Position numbers and translations under genes: made by a program. Below the pieces are notes generated by a model, which saw nothing but the letters and a program-made list of their open reading frames with translations, had not been told where the DNA came from and did no database searches. A stretch of DNA of 64,000 bases. It comes from Streptomyces sp. NBC_00236 (GTDB lineage: Bacteria; Actinomycetota; Actinomycetes; Streptomycetales; Streptomycetaceae). Position 1 is the first letter of the stretch. Each line of letters opens with the position of its first letter. The stretch is taken from NCBI RefSeq assembly GCF_036195045.1, contig NZ_CP108100.1, positions 1,116,001 through 1,180,000 of the forward strand, given 5' to 3'. This document shows, one piece after another, positions 8,450-18,713 of the stretch.

Positions 8450-9247
8450 TCAGACGAGGGAGCCGTACAGACCGGGGCGGCGGTCGCGGAGATAGGGGTT
8501 GCCCGCCCGGGAGGCGGTCAGGAGGCCGGGGTCGACATCGCCGATGACGAGTTCCTCGCCCCGTCCGGCGCGGGCGCGGACCGTGCCGTCGGGGCCGGCC
8601 AGACCGCTCATTCCGACGAACTCGAAGGGGCCTTCGGTGCCGGTCCGGTTGACGTAGGCGATGTAGAGCTGGTTCTCGAAGGCGCGGACCGGCACGACGG
8701 ACTCCGCGACGAACGGGAAGGGGTGCATCAGCGCGGTCGGGACCAGCAGGAGATCGGTTCCGGCGAGCGCGTGGGCGCGTACGTTCTCCGGGAACTCGAC
8801 GTCGTAGCAGATCAGGAGGCCGATACGGAGGCCGTCGAGCTCGGCCTGGACGACCGGCCGGTCCCCTGGCGTGAACCACCGCTCCTCGAAGTCGCCGAAG
8901 AGGTGGGTCTTGCGGTAGTGGGCGAGCGCGGTCCCGTCGGGCCCGATGAGCTGTGCGGCGTTGTACAGGATGTCGCCGTCACGCTCCGGGTAGCCGTAGT
9001 GGACGGCGATCCCGTGCCGTGCGGCGATCTCGGCGACGGCCCGGGCGGCGGGTCCGTCGGCGGCTTCGGCCAGGCGGGGCACGTCGTCCCCGACCGCGTA
9101 CCCGGTCAGGAACATCTCGGGGCAGACGAGCAGTCGTGCACCGCTCGCCGCGGCGCGGGCCGCGGCGCTCTCCAGTACTTCGATGTTCCGGGCCACCGAG
9201 CCCGGAGTTCCGGAGCTCTGGAGCAGGGCGGTGCGCAGCGGCGGCAT
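8450..9247 (-). CDS. davA: Carbon-nitrogen hydrolase, probable 5-aminovaleramide amidohydrolase
   Basis: A 265-residue nitrilase-superfamily amidase. The start at ATG 9247 gives the normal family length; an in-frame extension upstream would run through the promoter region. The catalytic Glu-Lys-Cys triad is E44 (VCPEMFLTGY), K113 (HYRKTHLFGD) and C147 (LLICYDVEFPENV). It is the first gene of a two-gene unit with the lysine-monooxygenase-like gene, and hydrolysing the amide product to 5-aminovalerate would be the DavA step. The family alone would also allow other omega-amides or carbamoyl compounds, so the specific role rests on the neighbour. A dyad 32 bp upstream of the start (9279-9295) is a candidate operator. 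Confidence 0.8.
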   Translation of the reverse strand: MPPLRTALLQSSGTPGSVARNIEVLESAAARAAASGARLLVCPEMFLTGYAVGDDVPRLAEAADGPAARAVAEIAARHGIAVHYGYPERDGDILYNAAQLIGPDGTALAHYRKTHLFGDFEERWFTPGDRPVVQAELDGLRIGLLICYDVEFPENVRAHALAGTDLLLVPTALMHPFPFVAESVVPVRAFENQLYIAYVNRTGTEGPFEFVGMSGLAGPDGTVRARAGRGEELVIGDVDPGLLTASRAGNPYLRDRRPGLYGSLV

Positions 9248-9554
9248 GGCTGACCTCGGACGGTGCGTGGGGTGGGAGACGTACTGACCGTACGTGGCGC
9301 GGATCGGGCGGGACAAGGCGCGAATGTTGCGTATGCACCGTCGATCCGTTGCGCGCTCGGGCCCTGGCGCGGCGATTCGTTGTGCCCCTCGTCCGTACAG
9401 GTCAGGAGGGTGATTTCGGTCTCGGGGCGGATGTCCGGCCCGCCTTCCGGCGGAGGTGACGAACGACTTCGGAGCGATGTGGCCACCGGCCCGTGGACGC
9501 GACAGTGGAGGCGGCACGGACGACGTGCCGATACTGCCACCGAGGAGCTGGGCC
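9248..9554. other. Divergent intergenic region between davA and a secreted-protein gene
   Basis: 307 bp without a gene. It holds the promoters of both flanking genes, the dyad at 9279-9295 and, just before the rightward gene, GAGGAG at 9542-9547. I see no long hairpin or credible small coding frame in the rest. Confidence 0.6.
9279..9295. promoter_or_regulatory. Dyad ACGTAC-N5-GTACGT upstream of davA, candidate Lrp-family operator
   Basis: A 6+6 bp inverted repeat with a 5 bp spacer, 32 bp upstream of the davA start. It contains the decamer TGACCGTACG (9285-9294). The same decamer occurs in reverse orientation at 10590-10599, directly in front of the Lrp/AsnC regulator gene. Shared sites before a regulator and its neighbouring catabolic unit are typical of local autoregulated Lrp-family regulators. 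Binding is inferred. Confidence 0.4.
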
Positions 9555-10121
9555 ATGACCCGCAGCACACACCGCCGCGCAAGGTTCTCCGCGATCGGAG
9601 CGGCGTTGATTCTCACCGCCGGAGCTGCCGGATCGGCGGTGGCCTCCGGCGGCCACACCCCGGGGTCCGGCGGAAAGGACCTGTTCCGGGAAGCCGCCGC
9701 TCTGACCGGAAGCGCGAAGCTCTACCGCCCCGGGCACGACATCTCGTTCTCCTTCGACGCCCATCTCGCGGCAAAGGACAACATGGCCCCGGACAAGGCG
9801 TTCGGGACGTTCCGCTTCAGTCACCGGTTCCCGGACGGTACCTCGGGCTACGCCGAGGTACGGGTGGACTGCCTGGTGACCGGGGGCAAGGTGGCCGTCG
9901 TGACCGGCGTCATCACGGCCACTGATCTGGACAACAAGGGCGAGCGCGTCGGAGTGACCGTCCACGACCTCGGCAAGCACGATCGCCTCGGTTACAGCTG
10001 GGTGGGCGCCGACGAGGGCCTGGAGGTACCGAGGTGCCTGAGCTCGGCCCCGTTCGAGAAGGTCCGTGCCGGCACGGGCGACCTCAAGGTGCTGCCGTGG
10101 ATTCCGGAGTACGAGGAGTGA
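9555..10121 (+). CDS. Secreted protein of unknown function
   Basis: 188 residues. ATG 9555 is preceded by GAGGAG at 9542-9547 (7 bp spacing). The N-terminus MTRSTHRRARFSAIGAALIL continues into TAGAAGSAVASGG: a basic n-region, a hydrophobic core and an A-x-A site (AVA/S), i.e. a Sec signal peptide with predicted cleavage near residue 31. The mature ~157-residue part is rich in beta-prone stretches (FRFSHRF, GYAEVRVDCLV, KVAVVTGVITATDL). It has only two cysteines (VDCLV and PRCLS), which could form one disulfide. I recognise no family. It is divergent from davA and convergent with the Lrp gene (10 bp between stops). Confidence 0.75.
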   Translation: MTRSTHRRARFSAIGAALILTAGAAGSAVASGGHTPGSGGKDLFREAAALTGSAKLYRPGHDISFSFDAHLAAKDNMAPDKAFGTFRFSHRFPDGTSGYAEVRVDCLVTGGKVAVVTGVITATDLDNKGERVGVTVHDLGKHDRLGYSWVGADEGLEVPRCLSSAPFEKVRAGTGDLKVLPWIPEYEE

Positions 10122-10131
10122 CCGGGCGTCA

Positions 10132-10587
10132 CTACGCCGGCGAGCCCGAGGGGTATCGGCGGAGCAGCGGTGAGAGCACGAGCACCGACTTGGTGCGCTC
10201 GATGTACGGCTCGCCCGCGATCCGTTCGAGGACCTGCTCGAAGTGGCGCATGTCAGCCGCGAAGACCTGCACGATCGCATCGGCGTCGCCCGTCACCGTG
10301 GAGGCGGAAGCGATCTCCGGATACCGGGCGAGCCCCTGCTTGATGGCTTCCGGCGGGGTGTTCTTGCTGCAGTAGATCTCGATGAATCCCTCGGTCTGCC
10401 AGCCGAGGGCCGCCGGGTCCACTCGTACGGTGAAGCCGGTGATGGCGCCCTCGGCGCGCAGCCGGTCCACCCGGCGCTTCACCGCGGGCGCGGAGAGCCC
10501 GATGATCGCACCGATGTCGGCATAGGAGCGCCGGGCATCTTCGGCGAGGGCGTGGACGATGCGTTCGTCGAGGTCGTTCAGTCGCAC
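10132..10587 (-). CDS. Lrp/AsnC family transcriptional regulator
   Basis: 151 residues starting at GTG 10587. The N-terminal winged helix-turn-helix covers residues ~1-60 (LNDLDERIVHALAEDARRSY, then IGLSAPAVKRRVDRLRAEG). A RAM/ligand-binding ferredoxin-like domain fills the rest (GFIEIYCSKN, ASTVTGDADAIVQVF, IERTKSVLVLSPLL). These proteins form octamers that sense amino acids. Its position between the davBA unit and an aldehyde dehydrogenase suggests control of amino-acid catabolism, possibly with lysine or a breakdown product as effector. The decamer at 10590-10599, immediately before its start and also present before davA, suggests autoregulation. Confidence 0.92.
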   Translation of the reverse strand: MRLNDLDERIVHALAEDARRSYADIGAIIGLSAPAVKRRVDRLRAEGAITGFTVRVDPAALGWQTEGFIEIYCSKNTPPEAIKQGLARYPEIASASTVTGDADAIVQVFAADMRHFEQVLERIAGEPYIERTKSVLVLSPLLRRYPSGSPA

Positions 10588-10589
10588 GT

Positions 10590-10599
10590 CGTACGGTCA
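10590..10599 (-). promoter_or_regulatory. Second copy of the TGACCGTACG decamer, before the Lrp gene
   Basis: CGTACGGTCA on the + strand, i.e. TGACCGTACG reading toward the regulator gene. It ends 2 bp before its GTG start. It is identical to the core of the davA dyad at 9285-9294. Occupancy here would block translation-proximal DNA or the promoter, compatible with negative autoregulation (inferred). Confidence 0.35.
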
Positions 10600-10721
10600 C
10601 TTCTCTGCGAGGTCGAGGCCCTGGCGGGGCGGGCTCGGCTGGTTCCGGGGACGGCATCGCCGCCCCCGGAAGTAGACCATGACCCGCCCCGCGGGGCGCG
10701 CTCACCGCAGGTGGTGCCGGG

Positions 10722-12179
10722 TCAGAACGGGAACTGCGAGCGCCCGTGCTGCACGGAGATCCACTTCTGTGTGGTGAAGGCCTCCAGCATCGAGTCGCCG
10801 TTCAGCCGCCCGAGGCCGGAGTTCTTCTCGCCGCCGAAGGGGACGATGGGCTCGTCGTGGACGGTGCCGTCGTTGATGTGGATCATGCCGGTGCGGATGC
10901 GCTGCCCGACCCGGACCCCGCGCTCGATGTTGGCGGTGTGGACGGCGCCGCTCAGCCCGTACGGGGTGTCGTTGGCGATCCGGACCGCCTCGTCCTCGCC
11001 GTCGAACGGGACCAGGAGGGCGACCGGGCCGAAGATCTCCTGGGACAGCACGGGGGAATCGGGCGCCAGCCCGGTGAGGACGGAGGGGCTGACGACGTTT
11101 CCTTCGGCCCGTCCGTGCAGCAGCGCGGTCGCGCCGGCCTCGACGGTCTGGTCGACGAGGGTGGAGATGGCCTCGGCCTGGGTCGAGTTGATCAGCGGGC
11201 CGATCTGGGTCGCCGGGTCGGCCGGGTCACCGACGCGCAGCGAGGCGACCTTCGCGACGAACTTCTCGGTGAACTCCTGCTCCACCGCACGGTCGACGAG
11301 GATCCGGTTGGCGGCCATGCAGACCTGCCCCTGGTGCACGTACCGGCTGAACACGGCCGCGTCGACGGCGTAGTCCACGTCGGCGTCGTCGAGCACGATC
11401 AGCGCGCTGTTGCCGCCGAGTTCGAGCACCGAGCGCTTGAGGTTCGCCGCGCACACCGTCGCGACGTGCCGTCCGACCTTGTCGGAGCCGGTGAAGGAGA
11501 TGACCTGCGGTATGGGGTGCTCCAGCAGCGCGTCGCCGATCTCCGCGATGTCGGTGACGACGACGTTCAGGAGCCCGGCGGGCAGTCCGGCGTCCTCGAA
11601 CACCTTGGCCACCAGCGTGCCGCCGCAGACCGGGGTGTTCTGGTGCGGCTTGAGCACCACGGCGTTGCCCAGCGCGAGGGCCGGGGCCACGGACTTCAGG
11701 GAGAGCAGGAAGGGGAAGTTGAAGGGGCTGATGACCCCGACCACGCCGACCGGCACCCGGTAGACGCGGTTCTCCTTGCCCGGCGTCGGCGAGGGCAGGA
11801 TCTGCCCGGTGGACCGAAGCGCGAGCTGGATCGCCTCACGCAGGAACTCCTTGGCCAGGTGCAGCTCGAAGGCCGCCTTCAGCCGGGTGCCGCCGAGCTC
11901 GGCGACGATCGCGTCACCGATCTCGTCCTCGCGCTCCTCGACGACCCTCAGGGCCTTCTCCAGCACCGCTCGCCTGGCGTACGGGTTGGTGTCCGCCCAC
12001 GCCTGCTGAGCGGTCTCGGCCGCCCGGTAGGCCTGGTCCACCTCGTCGGCCGTGGCGACCGTGATCGAGGCGAGCTTCTCCCCGTCGAACGGATTGAAGT
12101 CGATGATGTCCCAGGAACCCTTGCCCGGCCTCCACTCTCCGTCGATGTACTGATGGGCCAGGTCAGTGAAGAAGGACAT
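10722..12179 (-). CDS. NAD(P)-dependent aldehyde dehydrogenase
   Basis: 485 residues, normal length for the ALDH superfamily. Visible landmarks are the cofactor/oxyanion Asn in ISPFNFPFLLSLK, the cofactor strand VVLKPHQNTP, the general-base Glu in VLELGGNSALIV and the catalytic Cys in HQGQVCMAANR; the C-terminal EIFGPVA and PFGGEKNSGLGR are also present. It resembles the benzaldehyde/salicylaldehyde dehydrogenase branch, so an aromatic or amino aldehyde is possible. The upstream neighbour on the same strand is guaB1, separated by a terminator. The Lrp gene lies 134 bp downstream. A role in amino-acid or aromatic degradation is inferred from context only. Confidence 0.92.
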   Translation of the reverse strand: MSFFTDLAHQYIDGEWRPGKGSWDIIDFNPFDGEKLASITVATADEVDQAYRAAETAQQAWADTNPYARRAVLEKALRVVEEREDEIGDAIVAELGGTRLKAAFELHLAKEFLREAIQLALRSTGQILPSPTPGKENRVYRVPVGVVGVISPFNFPFLLSLKSVAPALALGNAVVLKPHQNTPVCGGTLVAKVFEDAGLPAGLLNVVVTDIAEIGDALLEHPIPQVISFTGSDKVGRHVATVCAANLKRSVLELGGNSALIVLDDADVDYAVDAAVFSRYVHQGQVCMAANRILVDRAVEQEFTEKFVAKVASLRVGDPADPATQIGPLINSTQAEAISTLVDQTVEAGATALLHGRAEGNVVSPSVLTGLAPDSPVLSQEIFGPVALLVPFDGEDEAVRIANDTPYGLSGAVHTANIERGVRVGQRIRTGMIHINDGTVHDEPIVPFGGEKNSGLGRLNGDSMLEAFTTQKWISVQHGRSQFPF

Positions 12180-12217
12180 GAGATCCCTTACCGCAGAGTG
12201 GCGGGCAGCTGAGTGGG

Positions 12218-12243
12218 ATTCATATTACTTATCTTTCAACAGA
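12218..12243 (-). promoter_or_regulatory. AT-rich promoter patch upstream of the aldehyde dehydrogenase gene
   Basis: About 26 bp, strikingly AT-rich for this genome, begin 39 bp upstream of the aldehyde dehydrogenase start. Read on the minus strand it includes TAATATGAAT, which contains a TATGAAT-like -10 candidate. No convincing -35 hexamer at the right distance was found, so only a promoter or regulator-binding region is suggested. Confidence 0.35.
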
Positions 12244-12316
12244 GTTGGTACGGATCTCAGCCTGCCCCAGGCATCATTTCCGGCCATCTCCCGGCCTCCG
12301 GATGCCCGGAAAACAC

Positions 12317-12355
12317 CGGTGCCCCTCCCGGCGCGAACAGCCGGAAGGGGCACCG
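12317..12355 (-). terminator. Intrinsic terminator downstream of guaB1
   Basis: A 15 bp stem with one mismatch (12317-12331 with 12341-12355) and a 9-nt loop, 20 bp after the guaB1 stop. It separates guaB1 from the aldehyde dehydrogenase gene. No strong U-tract follows, as is common in Streptomyces. Confidence 0.7.
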
Positions 12356-12374
12356 TCGGTGCGAGGGTGCGGGA

Positions 12375-14148
<1,774 letters not shown>

Positions 14149-15171
14149 GTGGAGAGCGAACTGCCGGACATCTACTGCCCGTTCCCCCAGCGGACGAACC
14201 CGCACGTCGGACACGTACGGGAGCATCTCGACAGCTGGACCCGCAACACCGGTCTGGTGCACCGGGATTCAGCCAGGGACCGCTTCGAGCAGGCGGACTT
14301 CGGGGCCTTCGTCGGCATGGTCTACCCGACGGCCGACAGCAAGAACCTCGACCTCGTCGCCGACTGGTTCGTCTGGCTGTTCCTCGTCGACGACCAGCTG
14401 GACGACGGACACCTGGGCCGGAGCCCTGAGCGTGTACGGGACGTCGTCGCACTGATGCAGTCCGTGGTCGAGGGCACCGGCACGGGCACCCTGGCGAACG
14501 AGCGGCTGCCGGCCGCGGTGATCGCCCTCACGGACCTGTGGGAACGCACGACGCCGGCCGCCGCCGCCCACTGGCGGCGGCGCTTCGCCTGGCACCTGAT
14601 CACCTATCTCACGACGGCCACCACCTGGGAGGCGGGGAACCGGGCGGACGGCGTGGTCCCGGCCGAGGCGACGTACATAGAAAAGCGCCGCCACACGGGC
14701 GCGATACACGTCTGCATGGACCTGATAGAGATCGTTGCCGGTATCGAGGCCCCCGAGTCGATCCACAACGACCCGCGCTTCATCACCGCGCTCGAAGCCT
14801 CGTGCAACGTCGTGTGCTGGGCCAACGACGTGTATTCGTACGAGAAGGAACAGGTTCTCGGGGAGATCCACAACCTCGTGCACCTCGTCCGGCACCACCG
14901 CGGTTTCGGCAAGCGGCAGGCACTGGAACACGTCTGCGCGGAGATCGCCACGGAGACCGAGCGCTTCCTGACCGCGGAGGCCGAGCTGCTGGCCGCCCAC
15001 CCGCAGCTCGCCTGGATGCTGGAGCCGTATCTGGACGGGATGCGGAGCTGGATGCGCGGGAACCTCGACTGGTCCCGGCAGACACCGCGCTACAACCCGG
15101 CCGACGTCAGCCAGTACAAGGAGCCGGAGCAGTATCTGGAGGCGACGGTGCTGGGCGTCGGGCAGGACTGA
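14149..15171 (+). CDS. Class I terpene synthase (sesquiterpene/monoterpene cyclase type)
   Basis: 340 residues from GTG 14149 (GGAGAGGA at 14128-14135, a rather long spacing). It carries the full set of bacterial terpene cyclase landmarks: the aspartate-rich metal motif D81-D82-Q-L-D85-D86, the diphosphate-sensor Arg180 (46 residues before the NSE triad), the NSE motif N226-D-V-Y-S230-Y-E-K-E234 and the C-terminal R314-Y315 pair. It should therefore ionise and cyclise a prenyl diphosphate. The length fits C10/C15 enzymes, but the product cannot be predicted. No prenyltransferase, P450 or methyltransferase adjoins it. It sits alone between guaB1 and a SorC regulator, ended by a very strong terminator. 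Confidence 0.93.
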   Translation: MESELPDIYCPFPQRTNPHVGHVREHLDSWTRNTGLVHRDSARDRFEQADFGAFVGMVYPTADSKNLDLVADWFVWLFLVDDQLDDGHLGRSPERVRDVVALMQSVVEGTGTGTLANERLPAAVIALTDLWERTTPAAAAHWRRRFAWHLITYLTTATTWEAGNRADGVVPAEATYIEKRRHTGAIHVCMDLIEIVAGIEAPESIHNDPRFITALEASCNVVCWANDVYSYEKEQVLGEIHNLVHLVRHHRGFGKRQALEHVCAEIATETERFLTAEAELLAAHPQLAWMLEPYLDGMRSWMRGNLDWSRQTPRYNPADVSQYKEPEQYLEATVLGVGQD

Positions 15172-15183
15172 CCCCGGACACGG

Positions 15184-15243
15184 CGGAACACAGCGGGAGG
15201 GGCGGGCGGTGTCATCACCGCTCGCCCCTCCCGCTGTGTTCCG
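15184..15243. terminator. Very long bidirectional terminator between terpene synthase and regulator genes
   Basis: A perfect 21 bp inverted repeat (15184-15204 with 15223-15243) extends inward through one G-U pair and six more pairs, giving a 28 bp stem with a 4-nt loop (15212-15215). It lies 12 bp after the terpene synthase stop and 3 bp from the end of the convergent regulator gene, so it can serve both. Confidence 0.85.
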
Positions 15244-15246
15244 GGC

Positions 15247-16296
15247 TCACTCCCCGTCGGGGTCGGCCCGCTCCAGCGCGGGCCGGCGCGGCGCGGCCGA
15301 GTCCGTCAGCAGGTAGTCGGCCGCCGCGGTGTCGGTCACCAGGCTGGTGACGAGACCGGACCGCAGTACCGCCCCGATCGCCGCGGCCTTGCGCTGGCCG
15401 CCCGCGATCGCCACCACCTCGGGGATCCTGCGCAGCCGGTCCGCCTCGACCGTGATGCAGCGCTCACCGAGGTCGCGGCCGACCCGGCGCCCGTCCGAGT
15501 CGAAGAGGTGCGCCGACATCTCGGCGGCGACGCCGAGCGAGGCGTAGTGCTCGCGTTCCTCGTCGGAGAGCATGTCGTGGACCGTGGAGATCCCGGGCTC
15601 CCAGGAACCGATGGAGACAGCCGCGACCGTCACCTTGTCGAAGTACTCGAAGGCGCGCGCGATGCCCGTCTGGTGGCGCAGCGCGGCAGCCGTCGCCGGG
15701 TCCGGCAGCAGCATCGGCGCGTAGATGGGGTGGGCCTCGCCGCCGGACACCTGGGCGGCCCGCCGCACCGCCTCGACCGAGCCGCGCTCGGCCGTCCCCG
15801 CGTCGTACACCCCGGTGAGCTGCACGACCGTGCACGGCGGCAGCTGGTCCAGGGCCGCCGCCATGTGGATGGTGGACCGCCCCCAGGCGAGCCCGAGGAC
15901 ATCGCCCTCGTTCACCAGTTCGCCGAGCAGGTCGGCCGCGACCTCGCCCAGGTTCTCCGGGTCGGCGGCGTCGTCCTGCTCCTCCGCCGGGGACTCGACC
16001 ACGACCGCGTGGCGCAGCCCGTAGCGGGCGCGGAGCGCGTCGGAGCGCTCTGCGTCCAGCTCCGCGGGGACCCGGATCTCGATCCGTACGAGGTCACGTT
16101 CCAGGGCCGTCTCCAGGACCCGGGCCACCTTGAAGCGGCTGACGCCGAACTCCTCGGCGATCTGGATCTTGGATTTGCCCTCGAGGTAGAAGCGGCGGGC
16201 CATGGCCGCCGCCTGCACCAGCTCCGCGGGCCCCATCCGCAGGGCGGACCGGCCCGCCGACATTGCAGACACCGCGTTCTCCTCACTGCTGTTCAC
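15247..16296 (-). CDS. SorC/DeoR-type sugar-binding transcriptional regulator
   Basis: 349 residues. An N-terminal helix-turn-helix (residues ~25-65: MARRFYLEGKSKIQIAEEFG, then VSRFKVARVLETAL) is followed by a SorC-type effector domain of the sugar-phosphate isomerase fold (DVLGLAWGRSTIHMAAAL, VAAVSIGSWEPGIS, VVAIAGGQRKAAAI). Such proteins are induced or derepressed by phosphorylated sugars. The start at ATG 16296 is likely, though ATG 16263 is also possible. The downstream end abuts the long terminator. rpe lies directly upstream on the same strand (131 bp gap), hinting that a pentose-phosphate intermediate could be the effector, which is inference. Confidence 0.9.
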   Translation of the reverse strand: MNSSEENAVSAMSAGRSALRMGPAELVQAAAMARRFYLEGKSKIQIAEEFGVSRFKVARVLETALERDLVRIEIRVPAELDAERSDALRARYGLRHAVVVESPAEEQDDAADPENLGEVAADLLGELVNEGDVLGLAWGRSTIHMAAALDQLPPCTVVQLTGVYDAGTAERGSVEAVRRAAQVSGGEAHPIYAPMLLPDPATAAALRHQTGIARAFEYFDKVTVAAVSIGSWEPGISTVHDMLSDEEREHYASLGVAAEMSAHLFDSDGRRVGRDLGERCITVEADRLRRIPEVVAIAGGQRKAAAIGAVLRSGLVTSLVTDTAAADYLLTDSAAPRRPALERADPDGE

Positions 16297-16427
16297 GCTC
16301 TCGATACGCCGTTCATCCTGTCAGATACGGCGACCCTTGATCGGTCCCGTCGGACCGCGTTCATCTGCACTTGGCCCGGCCGACGTGCGATCGGGGGCCG
16401 GAGGGGGTGCCTGCGCCGTCATCGGCG

Positions 16428-17111
16428 TCAGTGGCCGCACGCCCACCCCGCCGAGGCGATGGCCCCCTCGGCCTTGGCGCGCAGGGCCCGGACGGCATCG
16501 GCCGGGTCCTTGGCCCCGTACACGGCCGAACCCGCGACGAAGACGTCCGCCCCGGCCTCCGCACACCGCTCGATCGTGGACTCGGAGACGCCGCCGTCGA
16601 CCTGGAGCCAGAGTTCGAGTCCGTGCCTGGAGATCAGCTCACGGGTGCGGCGGATCTTCGGCAGCATGATGTCGAGGAAGGACTGGCCCCCGAAGCCCGG
16701 CTCCACCGTCATGATCAGCAGCATGTCGAGCTCGGGGAGCAGGTCCTCGTACGGCTCGATGGGCGTCGCCGGCTTGAGCGCCATGGACGCGCGGGCGCCC
16801 TTGGCCCGGATCTCCCGCGCGAGCCGGACGGGGGCCGCGGCAGCCTCCGCGTGGAAGGTGACGGAACCCGCCCCCGCCTCGACGTACTGGGGTGCCCAGC
16901 GGTCCGCGTCCTCGATCATCAGATGGCAGTCCAGCGGTGTGCTGGTGGCCCTGCTGAGCGATTCCACGATCGGAACGCCGAGCGTCAGATTGGGCACGAA
17001 GTGGTTGTCCATGACATCGACATGGAGCCAGTCGGCACCTTCGACGGCCTGCGCCTCCTCGGCGAGACGTGCGAAGTCGGCGGAGAGAATACTGGGGTTG
17101 ATCTGGGCCAT
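16428..17111 (-). CDS. rpe: Ribulose-phosphate 3-epimerase
   Basis: 227 residues from ATG 17111, full family length. A TIM barrel interconverts D-ribulose 5-phosphate and D-xylulose 5-phosphate in the pentose phosphate pathway. Signature parts are [15 protein letters not shown] at the N-terminus, the metal/catalytic strand [29 protein letters not shown] (metal His), [12 protein letters not shown], and [12 protein letters not shown] with the catalytic Asp. Phosphate binding is by VAGSAVYG near the C-terminus. The gene follows rsmB and fmt on the same strand with a 122 bp gap, the order also known in mycobacteria. Confidence 0.96.
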   Translation of the reverse strand: MAQINPSILSADFARLAEEAQAVEGADWLHVDVMDNHFVPNLTLGVPIVESLSRATSTPLDCHLMIEDADRWAPQYVEAGAGSVTFHAEAAAAPVRLAREIRAKGARASMALKPATPIEPYEDLLPELDMLLIMTVEPGFGGQSFLDIMLPKIRRTRELISRHGLELWLQVDGGVSESTIERCAEAGADVFVAGSAVYGAKDPADAVRALRAKAEGAIASAGWACGH

Positions 17112-17233
17112 GGGGCCAAGCCTGCCATGCTCCGGGGCACTTCCCCGCTTCGGTGCGCTCCAAAGCCTCACGGGATCATTACAGTTCGCGCATTCCCGGC
17201 CTTTTCGCCCCCTGCCTGCCCCCTCCGCGGTGA

Positions 17234-18667
17234 TCAGCCGGTGCGCCGCAGGAGGGCCAGGTACATCGCGTCCGTGCCGTGCAGATGAGGCCAGAGCTGG
17301 ACATCGGGTCCGTCGCCCAGGGCGGGCACTCCGGGCATCAGCGGGCGGGCGTCCACCCACTCGGCCTCGACGGGTGCGCCGCCGCGCCCCTTGAGTACGT
17401 CCTCGACGACCACCCGGGTCTCCGCGAGGTGCGGCGAGCACGTCGCGTAGCCGACCACGCCGCCGATCCTGACGGCCTTCAGCGCCTCGCGCAGCAGACC
17501 GCGCTGGAGCGGCGCGAAGCTCTCCAGATCCTCCTTGCGACGGCGCCAGCGGGCCTCCGGGCGGCGGCGCAGCGCGCCGAGGCCCGAGCACGGGACGTCC
17601 ATCAGGATCCGGTCGAAGGTGTCGGGCAGCCACGGCGGCCGGGTGCCGTCGGCGGTGATCACCTGGTACGGGCCGGGGTTGCCGGCCAGCGAGCGCTCGA
17701 CGAGGCGGGCCCGGTGCGGCTGCTTCTCGGCGGCGAGCAGGGCGGCGCCCCGGCCGGCGGCCAGGGCTGCCAGCAGTGCGGCCTTGCCGCCGGGGCCGGC
17801 GCAGCCGTCGAGCCAGCGTGTGTCGCTGCCCTCCAGCGGGGCGTTGGCCAGAGCGGCGGCGACGAGCTGACTGCCCTCGTCCTGTACGCCGGCCCGGCCG
17901 TCCTGCACGGCGGTCAGGGCGCCGGGCTCGCCGCCCTCGGCCATCCGCACGGCATAGGGGGACCAGCGGCCCGGGAGGCCGTTCTCCTCGCCGAGTGCGT
18001 CGAGGAGCTCATCGGTCGTGGAGCGTCCGGGGCGGGCGACCAGGGTGACCTCGGGCCGCTCGTTGTCGGCTTCGAGGAGGTCCTCGATGCCCGCGCGGCC
18101 GCCGCCCAGCGCGTCCCAGAGGGCCGAGACGACCCAGCGCGGATGCGAGTGCACGATCGCCAGGTGGTCCTCGGCGTCGTCCTCGTAGGAGGGGGCGACC
18201 CGCTCCACCCAGCCGTCGAGGTCGTCCGCCGACACCTTGCGCAGGACGGCGTTGACGAACTTGGCACGTCCTTCGCCGAGCACCACCCGGGCCAGCTCCA
18301 CACTGGCGGAGACCGCCGCGTGCGTCGGGATGCGGGTACCGAGCAGCTGGTGCACGCCCATGTTCAGGACGTCCAGGACCGGCGGGTCGACCTCGACGAG
18401 CGGCCGGTCGATGCAGGCGGCGACGATCGCGTCGTACGTGCCCTGGCGGCGCAGCGTCCCGTAGACCAGCTCGGTCGCCAGCGCCGCGTCCCGGCTGTCG
18501 AAGTCTCCCTTGGCCCGGGCCTTCTTCAGCAGCGGGGGCAGGACGAGGTTGGCGTACGCGTCGCGTTCGTCGACGGCCCTGAGGGCCTCGAAGGCGAGGA
18601 ACCGGACCGGGTCCTTCTGCGGACGGCGGTGCGGCTTGGCGGGACGGCGACGCGGCTGGTCGTTCAC
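17234..18667 (-). CDS. rsmB: 16S rRNA (cytosine-967-C5)-methyltransferase
   Basis: 477 residues. The N-terminal NusB-like RNA-binding domain covers residues ~20-165 ([40 protein letters not shown]). The SAM-dependent Rossmann methyltransferase domain follows, with motif [18 protein letters not shown], motif [18 protein letters not shown] (the conserved PC) and motif VI YATCSPH, which holds the catalytic Cys. It methylates C967 of 16S rRNA during ribosome maturation. It lies 133 bp downstream of fmt, in the conserved fmt-rsmB-rpe order. The basic, Arg/Lys/Pro-rich N-terminus (residues 1-20) is an actinobacterial feature. Confidence 0.95.
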   Translation of the reverse strand: MNDQPRRRPAKPHRRPQKDPVRFLAFEALRAVDERDAYANLVLPPLLKKARAKGDFDSRDAALATELVYGTLRRQGTYDAIVAACIDRPLVEVDPPVLDVLNMGVHQLLGTRIPTHAAVSASVELARVVLGEGRAKFVNAVLRKVSADDLDGWVERVAPSYEDDAEDHLAIVHSHPRWVVSALWDALGGGRAGIEDLLEADNERPEVTLVARPGRSTTDELLDALGEENGLPGRWSPYAVRMAEGGEPGALTAVQDGRAGVQDEGSQLVAAALANAPLEGSDTRWLDGCAGPGGKAALLAALAAGRGAALLAAEKQPHRARLVERSLAGNPGPYQVITADGTRPPWLPDTFDRILMDVPCSGLGALRRRPEARWRRRKEDLESFAPLQRGLLREALKAVRIGGVVGYATCSPHLAETRVVVEDVLKGRGGAPVEAEWVDARPLMPGVPALGDGPDVQLWPHLHGTDAMYLALLRRTG

Positions 18668-18713
18668 GTGAAAGGTGCTCCGCTGATGGTGAGAGGGCGA
18701 ACCGTCCCAGCCT

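Noticed and set aside
6913..8547. 544-codon + strand frame opposite davB
   Set aside because: Antisense shadow, low complexity. The minus-strand flavoenzyme is unambiguous.
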